Assembly (NCBI RefSeq): GCF_023161665.1
Contig: NZ_JALNTW010000019.1
Span: forward strand, 19,592-83,591
Direction of reading: 5' to 3'
From: Shewanella sp. 1CM18E
GTDB lineage: Bacteria; Pseudomonadota; Gammaproteobacteria; Enterobacterales; Shewanellaceae
DNA length: 64,000 bases
The notes below the pieces were generated by a model that saw only the letters and a list, made by a program, of their open reading frames with translations, had not been told where the DNA came from and searched no databases. The position numbers were made by a program, and so were the translations under genes. Positions 33,738-42,900 of this stretch are shown piece after piece. Position 1 is the stretch's first letter. The number at the start of each line of letters is the position of its first letter.

Positions 33738-33993
33738 CTTTAAACTTTGCAGTTGACAGTTAACAATACAAGGCCATTGCGAGCTCTGCTTCGATGGTCT
33801 TATATCTAAAACTCACAAATCACCTATAAACGCTACAGTGAAAAGCTCGCTCCACCAGCTGAAATTAATGTGCTTAAAAACACTCTCAGCCGCACAACAT
33901 CTTATACTGATTAATATGTAGCGGAACTCTGCTAACAAAAAATGCTCTAAATAGCATAGACATCAATCAAGCTCACCGATTTAGGAGCCCTTT

Positions 33994-34461
33994 ATGCTGG
34001 CAAAACTAAAACAGTTTTTTGGTAACCCAGATACACCATTATCTGATGAAGAACGCGCAGAGCACTTAAATCTTGCTGCTGCGAGCTTACTGATAGAAGT
34101 TGTGATGGCAGACGAAAGCATGTCGGATAACGAGGCAAAATTACTCCCAACTTTGCTAACCACTACCCTAAATCTTGACGTTAACGACGTTGAGAATTTA
34201 ATCAACGATGCCAAAAAGTCACAGCAAAAGTCCACGTCTTTGTACGAGTTTACCCAAGCAATTAACGACAACTTCAATATCGAACAAAAGCAGCAACTCA
34301 TCTTGGCGATGTGGCAACTTGCGTATGCGGACGGTCACCTTTGCCAATATGAAGATCAAATCATTCGTCGTACTGCCGAGCTTTTCTACCTGCGCCACAG
34401 TGAGCTAATTCAAATGCGTAATATTGCAATGGAGCAACAAAATAAAAAGCCACCCTTTTAG
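33994..34461 (+). CDS. TerB-like family protein (COG4103)
   Basis: 155 residues, all-helical. The blocks EVVMADESMSDNEAKLLPTL and LWQLAYADGHLCQYEDQIIRR form the paired acidic motifs of TerB-like domains. AGGAG precedes the start. No other ter genes are nearby, so tellurite resistance should not be assumed. Confidence 0.8.
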   Translation: MLAKLKQFFGNPDTPLSDEERAEHLNLAAASLLIEVVMADESMSDNEAKLLPTLLTTTLNLDVNDVENLINDAKKSQQKSTSLYEFTQAINDNFNIEQKQQLILAMWQLAYADGHLCQYEDQIIRRTAELFYLRHSELIQMRNIAMEQQNKKPPF

Positions 34462-34578
34462 TAGAGTGGCAATTTAGCTTGAGCGGCAACAAAAACCATT
34501 CTAAACACATGAATATTAAGACAAAGTACCTATACGGAACCCAGTAAATTAGACGCTCTTGTTAAGATTATCGTTAAC

Positions 34579-34869
34579 TTAGTGGCAATTCGCACAACTA
34601 TCATTTGCCGAAGCTTCTTCATGTACTACATGACAGTCACTACAAGTAATGATTCCGTCATGCTGAGTATGCATTTCGCCTTCTAATTCTTTCAATGAAC
34701 CGTGACAGGTAATACATGCCTCATTTTCAAAAGCCATATCTGATGAAGGTGCGCCCTCAGCATGACAAGACTCACATCCGGCCATTTCAGTATGAGTATC
34801 AGCAACCGATACAGCTGTTGCGGCGGCAGAAAAGCTTAATAAAACGGTTAACCCTAAAACTTTAAGCAT
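34579..34869 (-). CDS. Small tetraheme cytochrome c (STC/CctA-like)
   Basis: 96 residues with a signal peptide (about 1-23) and four CxxCH sites: CESCH (32-36), CITCH (52-56), CSDCH (76-80) and CANCH (92-96). The order and the segments GCESCH and HDGIITCSDCHVVH resemble the Shewanella small tetraheme cytochrome CctA. It stops exactly at the last heme His, shorter at the C-terminus than CctA as I recall it. It is the last gene of the nrfBCD-like operon, 21 bp after nrfD. Likely electron shuttle in the periplasm. Confidence 0.88.
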   Translation of the reverse strand: MLKVLGLTVLLSFSAAATAVSVADTHTEMAGCESCHAEGAPSSDMAFENEACITCHGSLKELEGEMHTQHDGIITCSDCHVVHEEASANDSCANCH

Positions 34870-34890
34870 TGTTAAACCCTCATTAAATAG

Positions 34891-35832
34891 TTATGCAATC
34901 GTCATTTGACCTGTATAGAGAATAAAATTACGTAGCAACAACACTCCCATTAAGCTACAGCTCGCTGTAACCGCCACATATGAGAACTTGCGCTTGGCTG
35001 ACGCCTTCATAAACAGGTTAAATGCAAGTGGCATACTTAAACCTACCACTACCACTCCAGCCCAGAAGATCCATCCCCAGAAACCTTCACCAATAGCAGC
35101 TAATGCAGCTACCTGACTTTGACCGCCAGTTAAAATAAGCCCCGCGAAGAAAGTGAATAACAGTACGATCTCCAACAAGATAATTGGGATCTCGATGTTG
35201 TGGATAAAATGCACTTCTTTACCATCAGGATTACCATTTAATAACACTCCACCTAATAAGGTTCCCGCAGCTCCAGAAGATAGACCTGAAATCAAGAATA
35301 ATAACGGTAACACAGGGTTATTCAGCATTGGATACGTAGTCAGTGCTGATAATAGGAAGCCTGTATAAGCACCTAAAGACAGTGCGAGCATAACGAGTAA
35401 GCCTGTAATCGTAGCTTCATACTTAGCTATCGCATTAAAGGTTTTACTCACAATAGGCCAACGACCATTACACCAATTCAGCACTGGGATTTTAAACACG
35501 CATGCCAACCAAGCAAAAAGTGCAACTTGATAAACCATCAATACTGCAACACCAACAGACATCACCGATGTTGGGTTGTAAAACACCAATATTTTCCAAA
35601 AATCGAATGGCTTAGTAAGATCTATTACTAAGATACCGAGACCTGCAAATACGGCTAAAGGTGCAATCAAGCAGGCAGCTTGCACAAATCCAGATTTATA
35701 TGCATCACGACCTAACTTAAAGTGCTTAAGCAATACAGCAAAACAGATAGCGCCTGCAGAGATACCCGCAAGAAATAGATAGATAGCAATAGGCCAAGGC
35801 CAAACTAAACTGTCAAAATGGAATGGACTCAT
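34891..35832 (-). CDS. nrfD: NrfD/PsrC-like membrane quinol oxidoreductase subunit
   Basis: 313 residues with eight to nine membrane helices; N-terminus VWPWPIAIYLFLAGISAGAI is typical of NrfD/PsrC. It would take electrons from menaquinol and give them to the NrfC-like iron-sulfur protein. Its ATG overlaps the nrfC stop (ATGA). No nrfA-like catalytic gene is adjacent, so the Nrf label refers to family, not to proven nitrite reduction. Confidence 0.85.
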   Translation of the reverse strand: MSPFHFDSLVWPWPIAIYLFLAGISAGAICFAVLLKHFKLGRDAYKSGFVQAACLIAPLAVFAGLGILVIDLTKPFDFWKILVFYNPTSVMSVGVAVLMVYQVALFAWLACVFKIPVLNWCNGRWPIVSKTFNAIAKYEATITGLLVMLALSLGAYTGFLLSALTTYPMLNNPVLPLLFLISGLSSGAAGTLLGGVLLNGNPDGKEVHFIHNIEIPIILLEIVLLFTFFAGLILTGGQSQVAALAAIGEGFWGWIFWAGVVVVGLSMPLAFNLFMKASAKRKFSYVAVTASCSLMGVLLLRNFILYTGQMTIA

Positions 35833-36512
35833 AGATTTATCTCCCCACCTTTAGCTGCGATACGGAACACTTTCGGTCTAGTACCCAAGTCAGTTTTAGT
35901 TCTATAGCTTGGAGCCGACTTTAAAACTTGAACAACTTGCGACTCGGGGTCACTAATATCCCCGAAAGTTAACGCCTTCGTTGGACAAGCATCGACGCAA
36001 GCAGGCAGCAAGCCTTCTTTAAGGCGAGTTTCTTTACAGAAATCACACTTATCGGCAGCTTTAGTCACAGGGTGAATAAATCGAATTTGATAAGGACAAG
36101 CAGCGATACAGTATTGACATCCAACACACTTCCACTCATCTACACATACAATACCTGTTTTGGGATCTTTGTAAGCAGCACCTGTTGGGCATACCTTAAC
36201 GCAAGGAGTATCATCGCACTGCTGGCAAGATTTGCGAGTGAAACGAAAATACTGATCAGGATACTCACCAAAAGGGCCTTCTCGTTCAATTTCAAGACGA
36301 CTAACGCCTTCAGGAACCTGATTAACCTCACGACAAGCGATAGAACAAGCATCACAACCGATACATTTTGTTTCATCGTGAACCAGGGCGTATTTACAGG
36401 ATTGTTCTACTTTAGATCCCGCTTGATCTTTTGCGGTCGCAATAGTAAAGCCAGAGGCTCCTACAACAGCAGCACATGCGCCTTTTAAAAATAATCTTCT
36501 AGAGTTAGACAT
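35829..36512 (-). CDS. nrfC: NrfC-like periplasmic 4x[4Fe-4S] protein
   Basis: 227 residues with a Tat signal (SRRLFLKGACAAVVGASG). Four iron-sulfur cluster motifs are visible: CIGCDACSIAC, CQQCDDTPCVKVCP, CVGCQYCIAACP and the CDFC...CVDACP pair. This is the NrfC/PsrB pattern. It should dock on the NrfD-like subunit outside the membrane and pass electrons to the NrfB-like cytochrome. Confidence 0.9.
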   Translation of the reverse strand: MSNSRRLFLKGACAAVVGASGFTIATAKDQAGSKVEQSCKYALVHDETKCIGCDACSIACREVNQVPEGVSRLEIEREGPFGEYPDQYFRFTRKSCQQCDDTPCVKVCPTGAAYKDPKTGIVCVDEWKCVGCQYCIAACPYQIRFIHPVTKAADKCDFCKETRLKEGLLPACVDACPTKALTFGDISDPESQVVQVLKSAPSYRTKTDLGTRPKVFRIAAKGGEINL

Positions 36513-36526
36513 ATTTAATTCCCCAA

Positions 36527-36997
36527 TTACTTAGCCACATGGCAATTGCTGCATAACTCACTGCGCTCTTTCTCAGAAACCCCAACTATTGGGTCTTTAT
36601 TAGGGTGCAATAAATGGCAGCTAGCACAATTCACTTTATTTGAGTGAACATCATGACTCCAATCATCTTGTGCTAAAACTTCATGGTCGTGGCAAGCCAG
36701 ACAGCGCTGAGTTTGCGTATTTGCATCTGCAGCAGACTTTTCACTAAATCCCACTAAGTTTGAGGCTTTTCTTGGGTGTCCCTCTTTCTCACCATGGCAA
36801 TCCTGACAGCTGATATCCAAAGCGTTATTGGCGTGAACGCCTTGCATTACTCCATTGCGCTTGTGGCACATAATGCATTGTTTATTTTCATTAATTTTAA
36901 ATTCTGCCGCGATCGACTGAATAGAAACGGTTGATGCTGCAACTACGAGAAGAATGCTCATTAACACTGGAGCTGAATATTTGAATAGTCTGGACAT
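36527..36997 (-). CDS. nrfB: NrfB-like pentaheme cytochrome c
   Basis: 156 residues with a signal peptide (1-31, ending QSIAA) and five CxxCH motifs: CIMCH (41), CQDCH (64), CLACH (99), CASCH (124) and CSNCH (149). Heme number and order with following nrfC and nrfD match enteric nrfBCD, whose NrfB feeds NrfA. Here NrfA is missing from the neighbourhood. The 3' partner of the operon is instead a tetraheme cytochrome. Confidence 0.85.
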   Translation of the reverse strand: MSRLFKYSAPVLMSILLVVAASTVSIQSIAAEFKINENKQCIMCHKRNGVMQGVHANNALDISCQDCHGEKEGHPRKASNLVGFSEKSAADANTQTQRCLACHDHEVLAQDDWSHDVHSNKVNCASCHLLHPNKDPIVGVSEKERSELCSNCHVAK

Positions 36998-37047
36998 GAA
37001 GCGTCCTCACATTACTAAGTGATAAAATAAAAGAGAGCTGGAATTTG

Positions 37048-37073
37048 GGTGCTGATATTTAAATATCAGCACC
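37048..37073. other. Perfect 26-bp palindrome between DUF2726 gene and nrfB
   Basis: GGTGCTGATATTT and its exact complement AAATATCAGCACC meet without a loop. There is no T-run on the minus strand, so it may be an mRNA-processing or stability element that sets nrfB expression, or a protein binding site. Confidence 0.5.
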
Positions 37074-37080
37074 GGTGAAA

Positions 37081-37572
37081 CTATGCGACTAGAGAGTTTT
37101 TAATCAAATTAACATCGCAATCATTCTTAGCAAGGTGGAGGACTTTAACGCCCATCTTTGCCAATGTTGCATCGATAAAACGATTATTCTCGTCCGAGTT
37201 ATGCTGAGGGTCAGTGATTACAAGTTTGACTGCTGACGATTGATTATCCACTAATACATAGTCAAGATGGCAGGCTTGTAAGTAACTATGAGCATCTTGC
37301 TCTTTATCATCTTTATCAACATCGCAAAGGCTATCTAATGTTGTACCATACAGAACATTATATTTATCCTTAGCCAAAGTATTTAACTTATTTACGAAGC
37401 TAATAGGTTGATTGGTTAACGTGTTAGCTTTTAATTTAATACTTGAATTAACGAACTCATTCCCTTTAAAAAACTTTATGCATGTCATTGTAAATGTCAC
37501 TAAAACAAATGGAACAACAAGAAACAATACAAAATACATGAAAGCATAACTAAAAATTACAGATGCACTCAT
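37081..37572 (-). CDS. Membrane-anchored DUF2726 protein
   Basis: 163 residues from the ATG at 37572 (GGAGGT four bases upstream; an in-frame TTG at 37584 is less likely). One N-terminal membrane helix (about 5-30) is followed by a domain with LDYVLVDNQSSAVKLVITDPQH, the DUF2726 core, which is distantly nuclease-like. It precedes nrfB on the same strand by 83 bp and is low in GC. Any role in the respiratory module is unclear. Confidence 0.68.
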   Translation of the reverse strand: MSASVIFSYAFMYFVLFLVVPFVLVTFTMTCIKFFKGNEFVNSSIKLKANTLTNQPISFVNKLNTLAKDKYNVLYGTTLDSLCDVDKDDKEQDAHSYLQACHLDYVLVDNQSSAVKLVITDPQHNSDENNRFIDATLAKMGVKVLHLAKNDCDVNLIKNSLVA

Positions 37573-38118
37573 AACGACCTCCAAACTTACACTTCATTTA
37601 TTTAAACCCATATTTAACGCACACCCAGTATTGTTACTTAGATCCTTTCAAACATTGATTCAAATCAATTATTACCATACAACCAGATTATTGTTCATTA
37701 AAACTAAAAGACTATCTAATTAATGAAATCAATAATCTAAAAATACAAAAATGGAATGTCTAAATTTCAAAATTTAATTTTATGAAAACCTTAAGTGCTT
37801 TGAGTAATTACAAAAAACAGATCAAAACATACAGCTATCGAGTAAAAAAACACACATCAGAAGCATTTTTAACCAAAAACAAACAAAATGTAGCTTTTTG
37901 ACACCAAACAAATTCCTTTTGGGGCTCACCTAATACCTAAGCCACATTCATCGCAAATAAAGAGGTATGTCCAATTTACATATTCTATATTTAATATGAG
38001 AATAACTTATTAAGTGACCTACGCATCAATTTTAAAAAGCAATTGAAATAAATTAGTATAAAAAATTACAAATTGGTTATTATCGAATTTGATACTTACC
38101 ACTTAAGAGGTATTTAAT
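37573..38118. promoter_or_regulatory. Divergent AT-rich regulatory region
   Basis: 546 bp between the DUF2726/nrfBCD operon and a LysR gene. It is markedly AT-rich with many A/T tracts. The one clear site is the FNR-type box at 37655-37668. No gene or repeat is seen. Confidence 0.55.
37655..37668. promoter_or_regulatory. FNR/EtrA box
   Basis: TTGATTCAAATCAA is a perfect match to the TTGAT-N4-ATCAA consensus. It lies 83 bp upstream of the DUF2726 ATG, a suitable place for anaerobic activation of the operon DUF2726-nrfB-nrfC-nrfD-tetraheme cytochrome. Confidence 0.7.
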
Positions 38119-39084
38119 ATGAGAGATATAAGTTTTAGCGACCTAGATTTATTAAGTATTAATATTCTAGTCAATTTATATGAGAATAAGTCTGCAACTT
38201 TTGTCTCCCATAAGCTTAATGTTCCTGCTCCTAAAATTAGTCGCTGCTTAAAACATGCGAGAGAAGTCTTTGGTAATGAGCTTTTCATTAGAAAAAAGCA
38301 TGGTCTAGTACCAAATGAATTTGCTAGTCAGATATACCCTATTGCTAAAGAAATCATAGAGTGCTCGAAGAATTTGCAGAAATTAAATGGTATGCATGAG
38401 CTAAATCCTACACACCATTTCGAGGTGGCTGCCCCGGATTTAATTTCCTATCCTTTTCCCAAGGTTTTACTCAATGCCATCAAAAATGCAGGTAAGGACA
38501 TCAGCTTTAACATCTCATCTTGGACAAAGCATTCTATCCACGACATTATCAGCGGTGAAATCGACTTAGGGCTATGCTGCAGTAAAATGCTCGACAGTAT
38601 CAAAGATACTGATGACTCTCTTAATGCCATCCCATTAAAAAAGCTCAATAAGATATTTTTAGTATGTCAGAATGATCATCCTATTTTAAAAGAAGACATC
38701 AACCTAGAGTCTATTGCTAAGTACCCATTTATTAATAGTAATATTGGCCAAAGTGAGCTAGAACCTAGCCCTTTTCAAGAGTATTGCCAAACACAACATA
38801 TAAAGCTAACTACTGAAATGAACCTAACAGGGTTAACAGGTTTGTTCGAATACCTACGATCTAGCCAAGGAATAGCATTACTGCCATATAGCTCTATTTT
38901 CACCATGATCAATAACAGTCAAGATTTACATGTATGCCGCCTATCTGATGTAGAGTCAGAGCGTCTATATATGCAGGTTAAAGAACCAAACCTATATCTG
39001 GTTTATAGTGATAACAATAAAGATCCTAATCTTCGCTGGTTGTCTTCTGAGGTAAGGGATTTAGTTGAGTTATTTTTGCATTAA
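38119..39084 (+). CDS. LysR-like regulator, low GC
   Basis: 321 residues. HTH reads SATFVSHKLNVPAPKISRCLKHA, followed by GNELFIRKKHGLVPNEFA and a diverged effector domain. Codon use is strongly A/T-rich compared with the men operon nearby. It is divergent from the FNR-box operon and convergent with a second, related LysR gene. Regulation of the nrfBCD-like operon is inferred from position. Confidence 0.8.
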   Translation: MRDISFSDLDLLSINILVNLYENKSATFVSHKLNVPAPKISRCLKHAREVFGNELFIRKKHGLVPNEFASQIYPIAKEIIECSKNLQKLNGMHELNPTHHFEVAAPDLISYPFPKVLLNAIKNAGKDISFNISSWTKHSIHDIISGEIDLGLCCSKMLDSIKDTDDSLNAIPLKKLNKIFLVCQNDHPILKEDINLESIAKYPFINSNIGQSELEPSPFQEYCQTQHIKLTTEMNLTGLTGLFEYLRSSQGIALLPYSSIFTMINNSQDLHVCRLSDVESERLYMQVKEPNLYLVYSDNNKDPNLRWLSSEVRDLVELFLH

Positions 39085-39100
39085 TAAATTGAAGAGCAAT

Positions 39101-39129
39101 AAAAAAGAGTGCGTTAACACTCTTTTTTA
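39101..39129. terminator. Bidirectional terminator between two LysR genes
   Basis: AAAAAAGAGTG and CACTCTTTTTT with a 6-base loop; A- and T-runs on both sides serve both convergent genes. Confidence 0.85.
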
Positions 39130-39136
39130 GGTCAGT

Positions 39137-40117
39137 TTATTTGCAAAGATGAATTTGCTTATTCTGCTCATACTGCTCTTGAGCAATAGCTAATTTTTCA
39201 GCCAGTAACTTAGATAATGACTTCGAAAAGTCATCTTCATGGGTTTGATGGTATTGCAAAAAGTAGTCGTATTTAGTTGAGTTACCATCAGGAAAAAGCG
39301 TGTTCTCATAGAAATTTGTTACATCTATATAGTCGATATCACTGCGGCTATTGAAATACAAATATGAGAATATAGAAGCCGTCCAGCAGATATCATCACT
39401 TTTTGCCACGTGATTTAATGCCATAGCTAAACTCGTCGTTTTAAAACTAACTTTCATATCTAAAGCATGCTCTTTTGCATAGGTTTCACACCAATGCTCA
39501 CTCAGCCCGACCTTAGAATAGTTGATGAAAACCAGTTTATTTTCGAGTAGCCCTTTTAATGTCAAATCTTGTTCAAAAAATTGGTGGCCTTTTTTAGCGG
39601 CTAAGAAATAATAACGTACATCACCAATTTTGATATTTTTTACTGATTCAGAAGGTTTTGAGTTAACGGTAATTGCGTAATCAATCTTACCTTGTGCCAG
39701 TAATTCTTGAACGTTGTCACTCCAAGGCTGGATACTTACAGACATGTCGATGCCTTGCTGCTCACATACCTCAGTAATCGAATCAACCAAAAATCCAGCT
39801 AAATGCTCTTGCGCTGCAATGACCAACTGATTTTTTTCTGGTAAGTATTTAGTGACCTCGGCCATAGCTTCGTAACCTTGAACAATATTTTTCGCTATGG
39901 GATACAACTTATCAGCCATGACATTAGGCTCTACGCCATATTGCCGTCTGATAAATAGTTCGTCCTGAATAACTTCCCGTATAGTGCTCAACGCACGACT
40001 AACCTTAGGCTGTGTGGTATCAAGTTTCTTTGCGACTACCGAGCCGTTTTTAAACTCAACCAAACCAACAAAAACTTTGAGGGTAAAGTAATCTAACTTA
40101 GAAAGTTCTTTGCGCAT
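39137..40117 (-). CDS. LysR-like regulator
   Basis: 326 residues. HTH region NGSVVAKKLDTTQPKVSRALSTI and QDELFIRRQYGVEPN parallel those of the convergent gene at 38119, so the two look like diverged paralogues. The effector domain (about 95-310) is also diverged. Target unknown; candidates are the nrfBCD-like operon or menD, from which it is divergent. Confidence 0.8.
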   Translation of the reverse strand: MRKELSKLDYFTLKVFVGLVEFKNGSVVAKKLDTTQPKVSRALSTIREVIQDELFIRRQYGVEPNVMADKLYPIAKNIVQGYEAMAEVTKYLPEKNQLVIAAQEHLAGFLVDSITEVCEQQGIDMSVSIQPWSDNVQELLAQGKIDYAITVNSKPSESVKNIKIGDVRYYFLAAKKGHQFFEQDLTLKGLLENKLVFINYSKVGLSEHWCETYAKEHALDMKVSFKTTSLAMALNHVAKSDDICWTASIFSYLYFNSRSDIDYIDVTNFYENTLFPDGNSTKYDYFLQYHQTHEDDFSKSLSKLLAEKLAIAQEQYEQNKQIHLCK

Positions 40118-40358
40118 CCGTGTACTGCCTACAATCTGTCTAGTTCTTATATATTGTATACACAGTATAGCACTGAAAAATATACATTTTTGCTACACCA
40201 ATCACACCTATACCCATTAATAGGTATTCGATTCAAAAATCTAATGTTGTTTCTTTTTAATCGAGTACTTTCAGCCTATGAATAAAACTCTAGAGTGATC
40301 ATACTCCTTTAGCTTAAAGCAAGTTAAACTAAAGCTATCAATGATATGGTAATGATTT

Positions 40359-42068
40359 ATGCAAACTGAAAATACAGCTGAACTCAACCTGCTTTGGGGC
40401 TCATTAATTTTAGAAGAACTGGCTCGCTTAGGCGTAAAGCACGTCTGTATGGCGCCTGGCTCTCGCTCAACCCCACTGACTTTAGCCGCAGCAAAACAAA
40501 CTAAGCTTAGTCAGCATCTGCATTTTGACGAGCGTGGACTCGGCTTTATGGCGCTTGGATTAGCCAAAGCCAGCCAAGCGCCAGTGGCCATTATCACGAC
40601 ATCGGGAACAGCTGTAGCTAACCTTTACCCAGCGATCATTGAAGCTTGGTTAACCCACGTACCATTAATTGTATTATCTGGTGATAGACCACCAGAGCTA
40701 ATTGATTGCGGCGCAAACCAAGCGATTATCCAACCAGCAATTTTTGCGCAATATGCCAAGCAAATAAACTTACCTACCCCAGATATTAATATCGCGCCTC
40801 AGGCGTTATTAAGCTTATTAGATGATGCGGTGTGCAATCAGGTTCAACCTGTGCATATCAACTGTATGTATCGTGAGCCGCTGTATCCAAACGAACCTAT
40901 CGCCGACTTTTCTCGCTACCTAGCGCCAATTGCGATCTGGCAACAACAAGCTGCGCCTTACAATCAGTTTGCCGCAATGGATACCAGCATTATGCCAACG
41001 GCTGATGCGCTTGCTCGCTTTGTGCATGGCAAGGGGGTGATTGTCGCAGCAACGCTTGCACCAGAGCAGCAAAGTAGTGAGCTGATCCAGCTCGCCCAAA
41101 AACTAGGTTGGCCGATTGTCACTGATGCTCAGTCGCAACTTCGCCAGCATACAGGTGCTATTGGCAACATAGACCAACTCTTACAGCAACCAAAAGCTAA
41201 AGCGCTACTAGCCCAAGCAGAAAAGGTGATTGTGTTTGGCGGACGTATTCTATCAAAGCGCTTAATCAACTACTTGAGTGAGCAGAACTGGACAAATTAC
41301 TGGCAAGTATTACCACAGCAACAGAGACTGGACCCAAGCCATAAGCCTAAACAAGTATGGCTAGCAAGCGCACATAAATTTGCAGCCCTGCCATGGCCAA
41401 GATCATCGCAAGCGAATTGGGCCCTCAATCTAGTGCAGTTTAATGATGAGTTAGAAACCCTATACCAACAGCAAATTGATAATGCAGAGTTTGGTGAAGC
41501 GCAAACAATTAGAGCCATTGCTAAACGCCAAAGCGACAATCATCAGCTATTTATTGGTAATAGTTTACCTGTAAGGCTTTACGATATGTTTGCCCCAATC
41601 ACACCATCAAGTGCAAGCGTGTTTACCAACCGTGGGGCATCGGGCATCGACGGCCTACTTGCAACGGCTTGTGGCGTTGCAGTGGCTGAGGCAAAACCAA
41701 CAACCCTGATTATTGGTGATATATCAGCGCTGCACGACTTAAACTCACTTGCGATAGCACGCAGTGTCACTAGCCCACTGGTGATTGTTATTCTCAATAA
41801 TGATGGCGGCAATATTTTTAACTTGTTGCCAGTACCTAATGAACAATTACGTACTGATTACTATCGTTTGTCTCACGGACTTGAGTTTGGCTTTGGCGCT
41901 GCCATGTTTGGCCTCGCCTACAATCAAGTAGACTCGATAGATGACTTTATTGAGTCCTACGAATATGCGATGACTTATGCAGGCCCATCGGTCATTGAAG
42001 TCACAGTTAGCCAAAACCAGGCTAGTGACCAGATAGCCCAAATCGCTAGCTGGGTAAAGCAGCACTAA
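40359..42068 (+). CDS. menD: MenD, SEPHCHC synthase
   Basis: Thiamine-diphosphate enzyme that joins isochorismate and 2-oxoglutarate in menaquinone synthesis. 569 residues, usual length. The N-terminal pyrimidine domain has CMAPGSRSTPLTLAA and HFDERGLGFMALG; the C-terminal ThDP motif is GDISALHDLNSL...NNDGGNIF. First gene of menD-menH-menC-menE; its TAA overlaps the menH ATG (TAATG). Confidence 0.95.
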   Translation: MQTENTAELNLLWGSLILEELARLGVKHVCMAPGSRSTPLTLAAAKQTKLSQHLHFDERGLGFMALGLAKASQAPVAIITTSGTAVANLYPAIIEAWLTHVPLIVLSGDRPPELIDCGANQAIIQPAIFAQYAKQINLPTPDINIAPQALLSLLDDAVCNQVQPVHINCMYREPLYPNEPIADFSRYLAPIAIWQQQAAPYNQFAAMDTSIMPTADALARFVHGKGVIVAATLAPEQQSSELIQLAQKLGWPIVTDAQSQLRQHTGAIGNIDQLLQQPKAKALLAQAEKVIVFGGRILSKRLINYLSEQNWTNYWQVLPQQQRLDPSHKPKQVWLASAHKFAALPWPRSSQANWALNLVQFNDELETLYQQQIDNAEFGEAQTIRAIAKRQSDNHQLFIGNSLPVRLYDMFAPITPSSASVFTNRGASGIDGLLATACGVAVAEAKPTTLIIGDISALHDLNSLAIARSVTSPLVIVILNNDGGNIFNLLPVPNEQLRTDYYRLSHGLEFGFGAAMFGLAYNQVDSIDDFIESYEYAMTYAGPSVIEVTVSQNQASDQIAQIASWVKQH

Positions 42069-42874
42069 TGCTGAATTACCGCAGCACTGGCAAAGTTGGC
42101 GCACCAGCCGTGGTGTTTCTTCACGGCTTTTTAGGCAGCCAACAAGATTGGCAAGACATAACTGAGCAGCTACAAAATGATTTTCACTGCATCAGCATCG
42201 ATCTTCCCGGCCACGGTGACAATCAGCAGCAATTAGCAGAACAAGTGCTGCCAACACCCGGCTTCAAGCGCTGCGCAGAGCTAATAACGACGACTCTAGC
42301 AACGCTCAATGTGCATAGTTACCACCTAGTTGGCTACTCACTTGGTGGCCGCATATCCTTGCATATTGCCAAGTTATATCCGGAGCAATTATTGAGTTTA
42401 GTGCTTGAATCTTGCCACCCTGGGCTGCAAAGCCAAGCAGACAAAATTGCTCGCAAACAAAATGATGCAGCCTGGGCGGGTAAACTTAGCAGCATGCCGA
42501 TTAGCGAGTTTCTAAAGCTTTGGTATCAACAAGCGGTCTTTAGCGATCTTACGCCAGCAGAGCAAAGCGCTTTAGTCACTAAACGCTCCGATAATAACCC
42601 ATTCGCGTTGGCAAACTGCTATCAAGCAACATCGTTAGCCGAGCAAGATGATCTTTGGGATACTCCTGCGCAATTAAACATTAAAGTGCACTTTATTGCT
42701 GGCCATCAAGATAGTAAATTTATGGCGCTAGCGAGTCGTTGGCAGCAACAACAAAACATAATGCTACACACTATTGAAGCCAGCGGTCACAACGTACACT
42801 TAGCCGCACCAAAGCAATTTGCGACTAAATTACAGCAGCTTTTTACTAAAAAAATCGATAACTCTAATAATTAA
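42068..42874 (+). CDS. menH: MenH, SHCHC synthase (alpha/beta hydrolase)
   Basis: 268 residues. Nucleophile elbow GYSLGG with Ser91, oxyanion segment FLHGFLGS near the N-terminus, and catalytic His in EASGHNVHLAAP near residue 240. It eliminates pyruvate from SEPHCHC to give SHCHC. Overlaps menD by one base. Confidence 0.92.
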   Translation: MLNYRSTGKVGAPAVVFLHGFLGSQQDWQDITEQLQNDFHCISIDLPGHGDNQQQLAEQVLPTPGFKRCAELITTTLATLNVHSYHLVGYSLGGRISLHIAKLYPEQLLSLVLESCHPGLQSQADKIARKQNDAAWAGKLSSMPISEFLKLWYQQAVFSDLTPAEQSALVTKRSDNNPFALANCYQATSLAEQDDLWDTPAQLNIKVHFIAGHQDSKFMALASRWQQQQNIMLHTIEASGHNVHLAAPKQFATKLQQLFTKKIDNSNN

Positions 42875-42900
42875 ACTCACAAAATAATGCAGGCAAGCCA

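Noticed and set aside
33994..34461. Tellurite-resistance operon
   Set aside because: Only a single TerB-like gene is present; the domain alone does not indicate the phenotype.
34579..36997. A complete nitrite reductase (nrfABCD) operon
   Set aside because: No NrfA-like catalytic subunit with a CxxCK heme site is found in the flanks.
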